Counted from the stretch's first letter, positions 15,156 through 24,416 are shown. The stretch is 59,815 nt of DNA from Candidatus Faecousia excrementipullorum (GCA_018712825.1 DVGG01000032.1:1-59815), one strand, 5' to 3'. The notes: generated by a model not told the origin, from the letters alone. A program made the numbers and translations.

Positions 15156-15529
15156 TTAAGGCAGACGGCGTAGATTTGTCCGGGAAGTATGCTTCCCAGA
15201 TTACCACCTCCAAGCATTTTTACGATGTGACTGCCCACCGGTATGTGGAGGAAAACTGCTTTGACCTGGGTATGAAGGTCGTCCAGGGACTTTCCGCAGA
15301 TATGGATGAACTGCTTTCCGAAAAGGGCCAGCTGGAAGCCAGGAACTTCTTTACCCAGCTGATTTTCTCCTGCCAGCACAATCAATTTGCCACACCCCCT
15401 GCCAAGCCTCCTGTAAAGGATAAAACGGTCTATACTCCTATGCTGGAGAATGTGCCGAAAAGCAAGGATAAGTATATTATCGGACCTTATGAGAAGGTAA
15501 TCCAGCAAGCAAAGGAAAGGAACCTGTAA
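15146..15529 (+). pseudogene. 5'-truncated flavodoxin-family protein remnant
   Basis: The frame has no ATG start; the only usual start is TTG at 15176 without a ribosome-binding site. The readable protein begins IELIKADGVDLSGKYASQITTSKHFYDVTA and ends KVIQQAKERNL. The segment TTSKHFYDVTAHRYVEENCFDLGM and the GLSADMDELL that follows look like the C-terminal part of flavodoxin-like NAD(P)H:FMN oxidoreductases found next to EFR1 genes, but the N-terminal FMN-binding half is absent. The similar frame seems to begin inside the end of the padR gene, as if a deletion joined the two. Alternatively, this is a small conserved protein of unknown role with a rare start codon. Confidence 0.5.
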
Positions 15530-15530
15530 T

Positions 15531-16262
15531 ATGATTTTCTATTTTTCCGGAACCGGAAATTCCCAATGGGTTGCAGAACAGATTGCAGCACTTACCGGTG
15601 ACACTGCATACGATATTGTAAAGGTGAATACGCCTGGGGATATCTCCAAAGAGCAGCAAATTGGGTTTGTGTTTCCCGTTTATGCCTGGGGTGCGGCGGA
15701 ACCCATGCGGGATTTCGCCAGCAGACTTCCCAGAACTTCCGCCTTTTCCTTTGGCATCTGCACCTGTGGCGGAAATGCCGGGAATGCCATGAAGCAGTTC
15801 TCCAAAAGTTATCCCCTCGCAAGCTCCTATAGTCTGATTATGCCTAACAACTACATCGTCGGTTCTGACACGGACGACGATGCAACCATTCTGAAGAAAA
15901 TTCAGGAGGCAAGGGCGCAGCTTGAGATTATTTCCCAGGAAATTCTTTCCCGAAAGGCCGTTTATCGGGTAACCGAGGGCTCCATGGCTTTTCTGAAATC
16001 CAACCTGGCAAATTGGGGATTTGAGCACTTCGCCCGGAACACCAAACCCTTCCACGTCAACGAAAACTGTGTCGGATGTGGCCTTTGCCAGAAGAACTGT
16101 CCTGCCGGCACCATTTCCATAAACAATGGCAAACCTGTTTGGAAGGAAAAGTGCTATCAGTGCCTTCGCTGCATCAATTCCTGTCCCGAGCAAGCCATCG
16201 AGTATGGAAGCGGTACCCCTGGCAGAAAACGCTATACCCTGTGGCAGCATTTGTCCAAATAA
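15531..16262 (+). CDS. EFR1-family flavodoxin/ferredoxin protein
   Basis: A 243-residue electron-transfer protein of the EFR1 type. Residues 1-150 are a flavodoxin domain starting with the phosphate-binding loop FSGTGNSQWVA. The C-terminal part carries two 4Fe-4S motifs, CVGCGLCQKNCPAG (near 180-193) and CYQCLRCINSCPEQ (near 208-221). The ATG comes one base after the stop of the truncated upstream gene. It is cytoplasmic and would carry electrons between ferredoxin-type centres and FMN; the partner enzyme is not in this window. Confidence 0.9.
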   Translation: MIFYFSGTGNSQWVAEQIAALTGDTAYDIVKVNTPGDISKEQQIGFVFPVYAWGAAEPMRDFASRLPRTSAFSFGICTCGGNAGNAMKQFSKSYPLASSYSLIMPNNYIVGSDTDDDATILKKIQEARAQLEIISQEILSRKAVYRVTEGSMAFLKSNLANWGFEHFARNTKPFHVNENCVGCGLCQKNCPAGTISINNGKPVWKEKCYQCLRCINSCPEQAIEYGSGTPGRKRYTLWQHLSK

Positions 16263-16280
16263 ACATCGTACAAAAAAACC

Positions 16281-16318
16281 ACCCGCCTGTCCGTAAGAAA
16301 TGGACAGGCGGGTATCTT
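16281..16318. terminator. Bidirectional terminator
   Basis: ACCCGCCTGTCC (16281-16292) pairs perfectly with GGACAGGCGGGT (16302-16313); a T-run follows on the plus strand and an A-run (T-run on the minus strand) precedes it. It lies between the convergent EFR1 and VWA genes. Confidence 0.92.
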
Positions 16319-17596
16319 TTATAAATTGGAGAGACTTCTGCAAGCAGAGGCCAGGTCATGAAGGGTTGAGCAGGAAATCATGGTGCAAATCTGAGAAAAG
16401 GCACTGGCGCCTTTCAGATACTGCCATCGGCTCTCCGGCAGCGGATTCAGCCAGAGAACTCGCCCGGCCAGTCTCTTTGCCTCCTGCAAAGCCTGAACCG
16501 CTCCGGCCTGGTCGATGGTTTTGGTGTCGGACAGAATCAGCAAGGTGGTGGAATCATTCAGTGCAGGAGGATTGTCGTGAACCAAATCCAGCAAAGCTGT
16601 ACCCAAATCGGTACCCCTCCCGTATGCACCGGATTCTTTCACAAAGTTCCGGAACAAATCCATGTTCTGCAAGCTGAAAGCATCCGCTTCCACCATAGCC
16701 TCCGAAAACAGATACACTTTGGAGCTTTCTGCCACATGGTTCAAGGATTGAATGAACCGCAGGGCAAACTCAGAGAACTGCACCATAGAGCCGGAAACAT
16801 CACACAAAATCACCAGGTGCTTTTTCTTCTGCCGCTTTTTCTTGTATTTCAGCCGATAAAGACTGCCGCCGGTTTCCAGGCCCTTGCGGATGGTTTTGCG
16901 AAAATCCAATGCGCCGGACCTACCCCGGTTTTTCTTCTTTGCGGAAAGCTCACCGTTAATCTGCTGGGATATATTTTCAATGATGGATATGGCTTTGGGA
17001 ATCTCCGTATCCTTGAACTGGGAAATATCCCGGTACATAATCCCCAGCTCCGGGTCAAGCCCTGCACAGTTGACCCCGGCGTCCTCCATCTTCATCTGCT
17101 GCTCCAAAAGGGTTTTGGTAAAGACGGAATGGATAAAGTTGTTGTATAAATCCGGATTTCTGGCTGCGCTTTCCTGAAACCGATCCTTGAAATCCCGGAG
17201 TTTTTGACGCATTTCCTCGGACATGGCAGCGTAAATCTCCCGCTGACCGTCCGTCAGCTCCATGGGCTGTCCATTGAGATTCAGATCCCGTTGCGCCTGT
17301 TCCCTGCCCTGGGCCATCTCCTGCTCCCGCTCCATCTGGGCCTGAGCCTGCTGGCGCATGGCCTCCTCGGACAGGAAGAAGCTGTCAAAACAGCGGTCAA
17401 AAATCCCCTGCTCCTCCCGGGATTTGGCAAAAACGGTGCGAAGGGCTGTCTTTACTGTCTCCCGGCTTTCCAGACCCATAACCAGAAGAATCCGGCAGGC
17501 ATCTTCCGTCTCTTTTGGGCCAACCGGCAGCCCTTCCAGGCGCAGCATCCTGGAAAAGGCGGATACTTTCTCCGGGTATACCTGAGGATTATCCAT
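16319..17596 (-). CDS. VWA-domain protein, CoxE-like
   Basis: A 425-residue protein whose C-terminal von Willebrand A domain has a complete metal site: DVSGS (266-270), the Thr in RGTDLGTA (near 328) and the Asp in LSDTKT (near 359). Residues 80-105 are a Gln/Glu-rich charged stretch, and the N-terminal half is helical. No signal peptide is present. I start it at 17596 because the ATG has GGGGAA upstream and overlaps the AAA gene by only 8 bases; an ATG at 17629 would add 11 residues. MoxR-type ATPases and CoxE-like VWA proteins work as pairs in assembling metal centres or remodelling complexes; the client here is unknown. Confidence 0.87.
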   Translation of the reverse strand: MDNPQVYPEKVSAFSRMLRLEGLPVGPKETEDACRILLVMGLESRETVKTALRTVFAKSREEQGIFDRCFDSFFLSEEAMRQQAQAQMEREQEMAQGREQAQRDLNLNGQPMELTDGQREIYAAMSEEMRQKLRDFKDRFQESAARNPDLYNNFIHSVFTKTLLEQQMKMEDAGVNCAGLDPELGIMYRDISQFKDTEIPKAISIIENISQQINGELSAKKKNRGRSGALDFRKTIRKGLETGGSLYRLKYKKKRQKKKHLVILCDVSGSMVQFSEFALRFIQSLNHVAESSKVYLFSEAMVEADAFSLQNMDLFRNFVKESGAYGRGTDLGTALLDLVHDNPPALNDSTTLLILSDTKTIDQAGAVQALQEAKRLAGRVLWLNPLPESRWQYLKGASAFSQICTMISCSTLHDLASACRSLSNL

Positions 17597-18485
17597 GAGA
17601 ATGTTCCCCGCAGTTTCCGCCGCATGCACAGTGGTGATCTTCTTCCTCCATTTCCTGCAAAGCAGCCAAATCCTCGCTGTTTTTCAGGATGAAGCCCGCA
17701 GTGGAGCGGAGTGCATCCGGCGTCAGCTCCCGGATACCCAGAGCATCCAAAGCGGCGGCCCAGTCCAGAGTTTCCGCTATGGAGGGTTTTTTCAGGATGG
17801 TCTCATTGCTCCGCAGCTTCTGAACCGCCAGGGCTACCTGGGCACACAGGCGGTCGTCCACGTGAGGAAGCTTCGCCCGGAGAATAGACAGCTCTTTTTC
17901 CATATCCGGGTATTGGATATACAAATAGGCACACCGGCGGCGCAGTGCTTCCGACAGAGGCCTTGCCCGATTGGAGGTCAAAATGACAAAGGGAATGGTT
18001 TTGGCCCGGATGGTACCCACCTCCGGAATGGTCACCTGCATCTCCGACAGAAGCTCCAGCAAAAACGCCTCAAACTCCTCATCGGCCTTGTCGATTTCGT
18101 CAATCAACAGCACCACCGGCTTTTCGGAGCGAATGGATTTCAGCAGGGGCCGTTCCAGCAGATATGCATCTGTAAACAGACTTTGGGTTAGGGATTCCCG
18201 ATCCTGGGAGGCCATGTTCACCTGAATGGAGAGCAGCTGCTTCTGATAGTTCCACTCGTACAGGGCTTTGCTTTCATCCAACCCCTCATAGCACTGAAGG
18301 CGTACCAGCTCCCGGTCCAAAGCGGAGGCCATAACCTTGGCAATCTCCGTTTTGCCCACACCCGCAGCACCTTCAATAAGAAGCGGTCTGCCCAGTTCCA
18401 GAGCCACAGCCAGAACCGTGGCCAATGTATCATCATAAATATAATGGGCCTGGTCCATTTTACTTTTTAATTCTGCTAAGTTCAT
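17589..18485 (-). CDS. MoxR-type AAA+ ATPase
   Basis: A 298-residue AAA+ ATPase. Walker A is GAAGVGKT (39-46), Walker B is VVLLIDEIDKAD (124-134), sensor 1 is in VILTSNRARPLSEALRRRCA (near 168-187), the last Arg region being the finger. The protein ends in an unusual short His/Cys-rich tail, DHHCACGGNCGEHSHG, that could bind a metal. It is co-transcribed with the VWA gene, which overlaps its end. MoxR/VWA pairs act as chaperone-like machines for metal insertion or complex assembly. Confidence 0.92.
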   Translation of the reverse strand: MNLAELKSKMDQAHYIYDDTLATVLAVALELGRPLLIEGAAGVGKTEIAKVMASALDRELVRLQCYEGLDESKALYEWNYQKQLLSIQVNMASQDRESLTQSLFTDAYLLERPLLKSIRSEKPVVLLIDEIDKADEEFEAFLLELLSEMQVTIPEVGTIRAKTIPFVILTSNRARPLSEALRRRCAYLYIQYPDMEKELSILRAKLPHVDDRLCAQVALAVQKLRSNETILKKPSIAETLDWAAALDALGIRELTPDALRSTAGFILKNSEDLAALQEMEEEDHHCACGGNCGEHSHG

Positions 18486-18527
18486 ATCTTGTACCTTTCT
18501 TATAAATGCATCTGAGTTTTCGGAGAT

Positions 18528-18556
18528 ATTATAGCAAGCAAAGGACTAAATTGCAA
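18528..18556 (-). promoter_or_regulatory. Sigma-A promoter of the moxR/VWA operon
   Basis: TTGCAA (18551-18556, minus strand) and TATAAT (18528-18533) are 17 bases apart, upstream of the AAA gene. Confidence 0.7.
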
Positions 18557-18665
18557 TAATAAAGCTTACATATGGGATATGCAGCGGAAACTTCTGCGGC
18601 ATTTCGCCGCAAGTAATTCTGGGAAAAAGTATTATAACCGATGGAAAAAACATTTACAAAAATGT

Positions 18666-18693
18666 TTGACAATGCTAAAATAGGCCATATAAG
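18666..18693 (+). promoter_or_regulatory. Promoter of the 142-residue membrane protein gene
   Basis: TTGACA (18666-18671) and TATAAG (18688-18693) are 16 bases apart on the plus strand. The transcript would have a leader of about 150 bases. The rest of the 18486-18852 gap holds a small GC hairpin near 18595-18610 (GCGGC/GCCGC) and no gene. Confidence 0.5.
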
Positions 18694-18852
18694 GCATCAT
18701 TTATACACACGTAAGAACACAGATCTGTCAGCACAAGGGATCATCAACTTTGCAAGTTTTTGCCCCAATGATACCGAAGAAACTTCAAAGCAACAATCTC
18801 AAAAGCAGTAAGCCGCCGGTACGACGAACAGCAGAAAGGAGAAAATTTATAT

Positions 18853-19281
18853 ATGAAAAGACGAATTGAAATCATCATTATGATATGCCTTGTAATATCC
18901 ACTGCGGTGTTCGGTGTACTGTGGCAAAAGGCAGAAAATAACAACGAAGATATAAAATGGTTAGCTCAAACAAGTGCCTACCAGTCCTACACCCAGTTCT
19001 TGGAATATCAGGAACATGGACGTGAAAGCGCTTATTGGTATGGCGTTGCGGATTTCCGTGCTTTTCAGAATGCGTACTCTTTGTTGACACAGGACACAAA
19101 CAAATCGACTAACCGCACTTACTGCAATGATTTTTATGGGTATCTGGTGCTGTCACCCGAAGAATGTCAAACCCATATTTCAGAAGTCGTTAAGGTAATG
19201 AATATACTGGCAAAAGATGTAGAGGATGAGAACGGCTATATCCGTATGTTCGAACTGCGAAATCTTCTCAAATACGGTTAA
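18853..19281 (+). CDS. Hypothetical membrane-anchored protein
   Basis: A 142-residue protein that begins MKRRIEIIIMICLVISTAV, one N-terminal membrane helix that would leave the rest outside. The exterior part is polar and rich in Tyr, Asn and Gln (YQSYTQFLEYQEH, NRTYCNDFYGYLVLSPEECQ) with two Cys. Ribosome-binding site AAAGGAG lies before the ATG. No family is recognised. It stands alone, with its own promoter and a terminator at its end. Confidence 0.7.
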   Translation: MKRRIEIIIMICLVISTAVFGVLWQKAENNNEDIKWLAQTSAYQSYTQFLEYQEHGRESAYWYGVADFRAFQNAYSLLTQDTNKSTNRTYCNDFYGYLVLSPEECQTHISEVVKVMNILAKDVEDENGYIRMFELRNLLKYG

Positions 19282-19297
19282 TATCCAACTTGATCGC

Positions 19298-19333
19298 AAA
19301 AATGAGCGCTGACGATGCAGCGCTCATTTTTCT
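19298..19333. terminator. Bidirectional terminator
   Basis: AAAAATGAGCGCT (19298-19310) pairs with AGCGCTCATTTTT (19319-19331), giving A/T tails on both sides. It ends the preceding plus-strand gene and serA on the minus strand. Confidence 0.92.
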
Positions 19334-20497
19334 TTATCGGATTTTTCTTACCCGCAATACGCCATCCACTGTTTTCAGATCCTCCACCAGTTCCTGTGGG
19401 GTGGCGGTATCCAAATCCAAAATTGTGCAGGCAAAAGCACCGCGGCTCCGGTTCATTAGGTCTGAGATATTGATGTTCCGCTTTGCCACGGCGGAGGTAA
19501 ACTGTCCCAGCGAGTTGGGAATATTCCTGTGAAGAATCACCAGACGTCCAGGCTTCGTACATATGCCCATATCACAGTTGGGGTAGTTGACACTGTTGAC
19601 AATGTTGCCATTTTCCAGGTAATCCATCACCTGACGCACCGCCATCATGGCGCATTTATCCTCCGATTCCTGGGTGGATGCCCCCAGATGGGGAATGGCA
19701 ATCACGCCAGCCATGGAGGCGGTCTTTTGGTTGGGGAAATCGGTGATATACCGCCGCACCTTTCCGGAACGGAGCGCCTCCTCCATGGCCTCATCGTCTA
19801 CCAGCAAATCCCGGGCAAAGTTCAGAATCACCACACCATCCTTCATTTTCCCCAGGGACTCCCGATTGATCATCTTGGTGGTATCGGGAAGCAAGGGGGT
19901 ATGGAGGGTAATCATATCACATTTTTGGTAAATCTCATCCCGGGAGTTTACTTTGATAATGTGACTGTCCAAATGCCAGGCGGCGTCAATGGAGATAAAG
20001 GGGTCACAACCATAAACGGTCATACCCAGCCGTCTGGCGGCGTTGGCTACCGGACCGCCCACGGCTCCCAGGCCAATAACACCCAAGGACTTCCCTGCCA
20101 GCTCATGGCCGGCAAATTTGGATTTGCCCTTTTCTACCTTCTTGGCAATGTCATCCTGGTCTTTTATGGACTGCACCCAGTTAATGCCGTCCACCACATC
20201 CCGGCTGCCCAAAAGCATTCCGCAAAGGCACAGCTCCACAACGCTGTTGGCGTTGGCCCCGGGGGTATTGAACACTACGACGCCCTGCTCTGCCGCCTTT
20301 TCCAGGGGGATATTGTTTACCCCGGCGCCAGCCCGGGCAATGGCCAGCAGCTCATGGGAAAAGGCCATATCGTGCATAGCCGCACTGCGCACCAGAATGG
20401 CCTGGGCTTCTTCTGCTGCGGGTGTCTGGGTGTAGTCCTGGGTCAGCAAATCCATTCCCTTGGAAGAGATTTGATTCAAACAGTGGACTTGATACAT
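19334..20497 (-). CDS. serA: D-3-phosphoglycerate dehydrogenase
   Basis: A 387-residue NAD-dependent enzyme that makes 3-phosphohydroxypyruvate, the first step of serine synthesis. The Rossmann motif is VIGLGAVGGPVA (near 139-150), the substrate-binding segment ARAGAGVNNI is near residue 53, and the catalytic Arg and His are in NFARDLLVDDEA and IPHLGASTQESE. The C-terminal 75 residues form an ACT domain, which suggests feedback control by serine. GGGGGGAG precedes the ATG. It is the last gene of a cluster with serC and an iPGM-family gene. Confidence 0.95.
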   Translation of the reverse strand: MYQVHCLNQISSKGMDLLTQDYTQTPAAEEAQAILVRSAAMHDMAFSHELLAIARAGAGVNNIPLEKAAEQGVVVFNTPGANANSVVELCLCGMLLGSRDVVDGINWVQSIKDQDDIAKKVEKGKSKFAGHELAGKSLGVIGLGAVGGPVANAARRLGMTVYGCDPFISIDAAWHLDSHIIKVNSRDEIYQKCDMITLHTPLLPDTTKMINRESLGKMKDGVVILNFARDLLVDDEAMEEALRSGKVRRYITDFPNQKTASMAGVIAIPHLGASTQESEDKCAMMAVRQVMDYLENGNIVNSVNYPNCDMGICTKPGRLVILHRNIPNSLGQFTSAVAKRNINISDLMNRSRGAFACTILDLDTATPQELVEDLKTVDGVLRVRKIR

Positions 20498-20510
20498 CGC
20501 CGCTCCCCCC

Positions 20511-21593
20511 TTATCCGTTTTTCAGCTCAAAGGCTTTCATAAAGGAAACCAGTGCCTCCACGCCCTCTTTGGGCATGGCGTTATAAATGCTGGCACGCAT
20601 TCCGCCCACAGACCGGTGGCCTTTCAGATTCACCAGTCCGGCAGCCTCTGCCTCCTTTACGAAGCGGGCGTCCAGTTCCTGGTTTCCAGTAACAAATGGC
20701 ACATTCATCAAGGAACGATCAGCCTTTCGTACCGTGCCCCGGAACAGTTTGCTGTTATCCAGAAAATCATAAAGAATCGATGCCTTTTCCTGGTTTCTCT
20801 TGGCCATGGCTTCCAGGCCGCCGGTTTGCTTCAGCCACTGGAATACCTTGCCGCAGATGTATATGCCGTAGGTAGGGGGTGTGTTATACATGGAGCCATT
20901 TTCTGAGTGGGTGGAATAGCGAAGCATGGTAGGTGTAAAAGGCGGAACCTCCTGGGGAATCAAATCCTCCCGGATAATTACAATCACCACACCGGCAGGG
21001 CCGATATTCTTCTGAACACCCCCGTAAAGCAGTCCGTATCGGGTCACATCCACCGGCTCTGAGAGGAAGCAGGAGGACACATCCGACACCAGCACCTTCC
21101 CTTTGGTATTGGGCAGCTCTTTGAACTTGGTGCCGTAAATGGTATTGTTCTCGCAGATATACACATAATCCGCCTCGGGGGTAACAGGAAGGTCCCGGCA
21201 GTCGGGAATATAGGAAAAGTTTTTATCTTCAGAAGAAGCAATCACATTTACCGTACCATACTTCTTTGCCTCCTGGCAGGCTTTCTTTGCCCACTGGCCT
21301 GTGACAATGTAGTCTGCGACTCCATTCTTCATCAGATTCATGGGAATCATGGCAAACTGCTGGGAGGCTCCGCCCTGGAGAAACAGCACCTCGTAGTTCT
21401 GTGGGATCTGCATCAAATCCCGCAAATCCGCCTCAGCCGTATCGATAATGGCCTGGTACGCTTTGGAACGGTGGCTCATCTCCATGACGGACATACCCGT
21501 TCCCCGGTAGTCCAGCATCTCCCGTGCCGCTTCCTGCAATACAGGTTCCGGCAGCATAGCCGGTCCGGCTGAAAAATTAAAAACTCTCCCCAT
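20511..21593 (-). CDS. serC: Phosphoserine aminotransferase
   Basis: A 360-residue PLP enzyme that turns 3-phosphohydroxypyruvate and glutamate into phosphoserine. The start VFNFSAGPAMLPEPVLQEA, the GGASQQFAM phosphate loop and the PLP lysine in YGGVQKNIGPAG (near residue 190) are family features; SDVSSCF holds the pyridine-binding Asp. The gene is 13 bases upstream of serA. No serB-type phosphatase is seen nearby. Confidence 0.97.
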   Translation of the reverse strand: MGRVFNFSAGPAMLPEPVLQEAAREMLDYRGTGMSVMEMSHRSKAYQAIIDTAEADLRDLMQIPQNYEVLFLQGGASQQFAMIPMNLMKNGVADYIVTGQWAKKACQEAKKYGTVNVIASSEDKNFSYIPDCRDLPVTPEADYVYICENNTIYGTKFKELPNTKGKVLVSDVSSCFLSEPVDVTRYGLLYGGVQKNIGPAGVVIVIIREDLIPQEVPPFTPTMLRYSTHSENGSMYNTPPTYGIYICGKVFQWLKQTGGLEAMAKRNQEKASILYDFLDNSKLFRGTVRKADRSLMNVPFVTGNQELDARFVKEAEAAGLVNLKGHRSVGGMRASIYNAMPKEGVEALVSFMKAFELKNG

Positions 21594-21601
21594 TAAACTC
21601 C

Positions 21602-22810
21602 CTACCTTTCTATCAATCGTTCCATCAAACGGAAGCCTTCAGGAAAACAAATCCCGGAAGCCTCTCCTTCTTTTTCATTATAGCGGCCGATTTTCTTTCT
21701 CTCCCGGGTGCTGTCATACAGCACATAGGGAACCGGCTCCTTGGTATGGGTGCGTAAAGAAATAGGTGTGGGGTGATCCGGCAGCACCAGCATACGGAAA
21801 GGTATACCGGAAGATTGCATAGCTTCGTACATTGGGCCAACAATCTTACTGTCTATTTCCTCGATGGATTGAATCTTGCGGGAAATGCTTCCCTGATGGC
21901 CCATTTCATCCGGGGCTTCCACATGGATAAATACCAGGTCCATATCCCGGTTCAGCAGCGCATCCAGTCCCGCCGCTGCCTTGCCGGCGTAATTGGTATC
22001 CAACGAGCCATTGGCACCCGGCACAGTGATAACCTCCATTCCGGTGCCCACTGCAATTCCTTTCAGCAGGTCTACCGCAGAAATTATGGCACCATGAAGT
22101 CCGGTTTTGGAATAAAAGTTCTCCAGATTCGGCTGCACACCCCCGCCCCAGAACCAAAGGGAATTGGCCTTTCGCTTTCCCTCTTTTGCCCGCCGCAGGT
22201 TTATGGGGTGGGTGTTAAGAACGGTATAGCTTCGCTCCACAATCTCCCGGAACATAGGATGCTGGGGCAGATAATGGCCAATCACCTCCCCCAAGTGGTC
22301 ATGGGGGGCCTCCATTTCCAGAATGGTGCCCTTCTTCCATACCGCAATGTGGCGGTAGCTGGTTCCGGCATAAAAACGCAGGGTTTCACTGGAAAATACT
22401 TCATTCACGGCCTGAATCAGCTGGGCTGCCTCCTGAGTAGAGATTTCGTCGGCACTATGGTCCAGAATCCGCTTTTGCAGGTACGGTTCCTCATCGGTCA
22501 AAGTCACCAGGTTGCACCGGTAGATAGCATCTGTTGCCTCCATAGGAATGCCTATGCTCAAAGCTTCCAACGGCGAACGTCCGGTATAGCACTTGACCGG
22601 GTCATAACCCAGAACGGAAAGGTTTGCCACATCGCTGCCCGGCTTCATATCCGGCGGCACCATGCAGGCAAGCCCTACCTCACCTTTTCCTGCCAGCAAA
22701 TCCATAGCAGGGGTTCTGGCGTATTCCAGGGTAGTTTGCCCCCCCAGAGTTTCCAAAGGCAGACCAGCCATTCCATCTCCCAATACAACGATGTATTTCA
22801 AACTTCCCAT
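21602..22810 (-). CDS. iPGM-superfamily enzyme (archaeal-type phosphoglycerate mutase or proposed homoserine kinase)
   Basis: A 402-residue metalloenzyme of the alkaline-phosphatase superfamily, close to archaeal-type cofactor-independent phosphoglycerate mutases. It starts KYIVVLGDGMAG with the metal Asp, shows the catalytic Ser in SDVANLSVLGYDP near residue 60, and ends with the metal-binding LPDHPTP near residue 337 and HVEAPDEMGHQG near residue 265. The bacterial branch of this family has also been proposed to be a homoserine kinase. Next to serC and serA a role in making 3-phosphoglycerate is the simpler view, but both remain open. Start at ATG 22810, which gives the usual N-terminus; longer frames reach 22885. 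Confidence 0.85.
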   Translation of the reverse strand: MGSLKYIVVLGDGMAGLPLETLGGQTTLEYARTPAMDLLAGKGEVGLACMVPPDMKPGSDVANLSVLGYDPVKCYTGRSPLEALSIGIPMEATDAIYRCNLVTLTDEEPYLQKRILDHSADEISTQEAAQLIQAVNEVFSSETLRFYAGTSYRHIAVWKKGTILEMEAPHDHLGEVIGHYLPQHPMFREIVERSYTVLNTHPINLRRAKEGKRKANSLWFWGGGVQPNLENFYSKTGLHGAIISAVDLLKGIAVGTGMEVITVPGANGSLDTNYAGKAAAGLDALLNRDMDLVFIHVEAPDEMGHQGSISRKIQSIEEIDSKIVGPMYEAMQSSGIPFRMLVLPDHPTPISLRTHTKEPVPYVLYDSTRERKKIGRYNEKEGEASGICFPEGFRLMERLIER

Positions 22811-22964
22811 CCCCTTACAGCCTTTGTCTTTCAGATAAGAACACATGTTTTCGTATATCCTAACATTTATATAGAATAAAAACAATCCCCAGTTTCATTT
22901 TTGGCTCTTTTTACAAATTGCTTTTATAAATCGATATTTTTTTAGAGAAACCTCCAGTAAATGG

Positions 22965-22996
22965 AAGTGCCTGGCGGCGTTGGCCACCAGGCACTT
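22965..22996 (-). terminator. Hairpin after pyruvate kinase gene
   Basis: AAGTGCCTGG (22965-22974) pairs with CCAGGCACTT (22987-22996) just after the pyk stop. No T-run follows on the minus strand, so it may be a weak terminator allowing some read-through into the serine genes. Confidence 0.5.
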
Positions 22997-23003
22997 GCTG
23001 TTA

Positions 23004-24416
23004 TCAAACGGTTTCCACCTTAATGGTGTTGGTATTGCCGGTGCGGCCGTTGATAGGTCCGCCGGTCAGCACCACGCTGTCACCGGGCTGCAGATGGAAT
23101 TTATCCTTGGCGCAGGCCATGGCGTGGTAGAACATCACATCCATGGAGGTGAATTCCTCTGCCAGTACAGGAGTCACGCCCCAGCTCAGGGCCAGCTTCC
23201 GCCATACCTTCACATTGGTGGTCATACCCACAATATCCACAGGAGAACGGAATCTGCTGACCATCCGGGCGGTAACGCCGGAGGTGGAGCAAACCACAAT
23301 ACCCTTTGCCTTCACATCGATGGCCATGGTGCAGGTGGCGTGGGAAATGGCGTCCAGATTACTGTAAATCTGGAAGTCTTCCTTCAGGAAGCGGGTCCGG
23401 TAGCCGGTGTGCTCTTCCGTATACTGGGCAATCTCTGCCATAACCCGAACAGCCTCCGCAGGGTATTTGCCGGCAGCAGTCTCACCGGAGAGCATGATGG
23501 CAGAGGTTCCGTCATAAACCGCATTGGCCACGTCGGAAATTTCCGCTCTGGTGGGTCTGGGATTGTAAATCATGGTTTCCAGCATTTCTGTTGCGGTAAT
23601 CACCCGGACGCCCAGCAAACGGCACTTGCGAATCAGGTTCTTCTGAACCGCAGGAACCTCAGCAAAGGGAATTTCCACACCCAGGTCGCCTCTGGCAATC
23701 ATAATGCCTTCGCAGGCCTCACAAATGCTCTCCACGTTCTCGATACCGGAGCGGTTTTCAATCTTGGCAATAATCTCAATCTGCTCGCCGCCGTTGTCGT
23801 TCAGGAACTTCCGAAGCTGCACCACATCATCTTTGGTGGACACAAAGGAAGCAGCCACAAAATCCACATCGTTCTGAATACCAAAGAGAAGATCCTTTTT
23901 ATCCTGCTCGGAGAGAAAGGGGCCGGTCATGACCTTGTTGGGGAAGCACATGCTCTTTTTGTTACTCATCACGCCGCCGTCAACTACGGTACAGATAGCA
24001 TCGTTGCCCTTGAGCTCCTTCACATCAAAGGTCACAAGGCCGTTATTTACCAGAATCCGGTCGCCTACCTTCAGATTCTTGATCAAATCCTTATAGCTTA
24101 CGGAAACTCTGGTCTGATCACCTTCCACCTGCTCGGTGGTGAAGGTAAAGGTATCGCCGTCCTTGAGGGTAATGCTGCCGTCTTTGAAGGTGCCAATCCG
24201 GTACTCGGGGCCCTTGGTATCCAGCATCATCGCAAGGGGGACATGGAGCTTTTCCCGGACTTTCTTAATCAGGTCAATCTTCTGCTTCTGCTCTGCATGG
24301 TCGCCATGGGAAAAATTCAGTCTTGCCACATCCATGCCGGCCCGGCACATTTTGGTCAGGGTCTCTTCATTCAGGCTGGAAGGGCCAATGGTGCAAATAA
24401 TCTTCGTTTTTCTCAT
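23004..24416 (-). CDS. pyk: Pyruvate kinase
   Basis: A 470-residue glycolytic enzyme converting phosphoenolpyruvate and ADP to pyruvate and ATP. It starts RKTKIICTIGPSS; the MLDTKGPEYRIG segment, the active-site block ENRSGIENV with the metal-binding MIARGDLGVEIP, and the loop ATEMLETMIYNPRPTRAE are all present. The length matches the short form without the extra C-terminal PEP-utilising domain found in Bacillus. It has its own promoter at 24457-24485 and lies between asnB and the serine cluster. Confidence 0.97.
   Translation of the reverse strand: MRKTKIICTIGPSSLNEETLTKMCRAGMDVARLNFSHGDHAEQKQKIDLIKKVREKLHVPLAMMLDTKGPEYRIGTFKDGSITLKDGDTFTFTTEQVEGDQTRVSVSYKDLIKNLKVGDRILVNNGLVTFDVKELKGNDAICTVVDGGVMSNKKSMCFPNKVMTGPFLSEQDKKDLLFGIQNDVDFVAASFVSTKDDVVQLRKFLNDNGGEQIEIIAKIENRSGIENVESICEACEGIMIARGDLGVEIPFAEVPAVQKNLIRKCRLLGVRVITATEMLETMIYNPRPTRAEISDVANAVYDGTSAIMLSGETAAGKYPAEAVRVMAEIAQYTEEHTGYRTRFLKEDFQIYSNLDAISHATCTMAIDVKAKGIVVCSTSGVTARMVSRFRSPVDIVGMTTNVKVWRKLALSWGVTPVLAEEFTSMDVMFYHAMACAKDKFHLQPGDSVVLTGGPINGRTGNTNTIKVETV

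Noticed and set aside
18486-18852. Possible RNA gene in the 367-base gap
   Set aside because: Only a short GC hairpin and two promoters are seen; no tRNA-like or riboswitch-like pattern.
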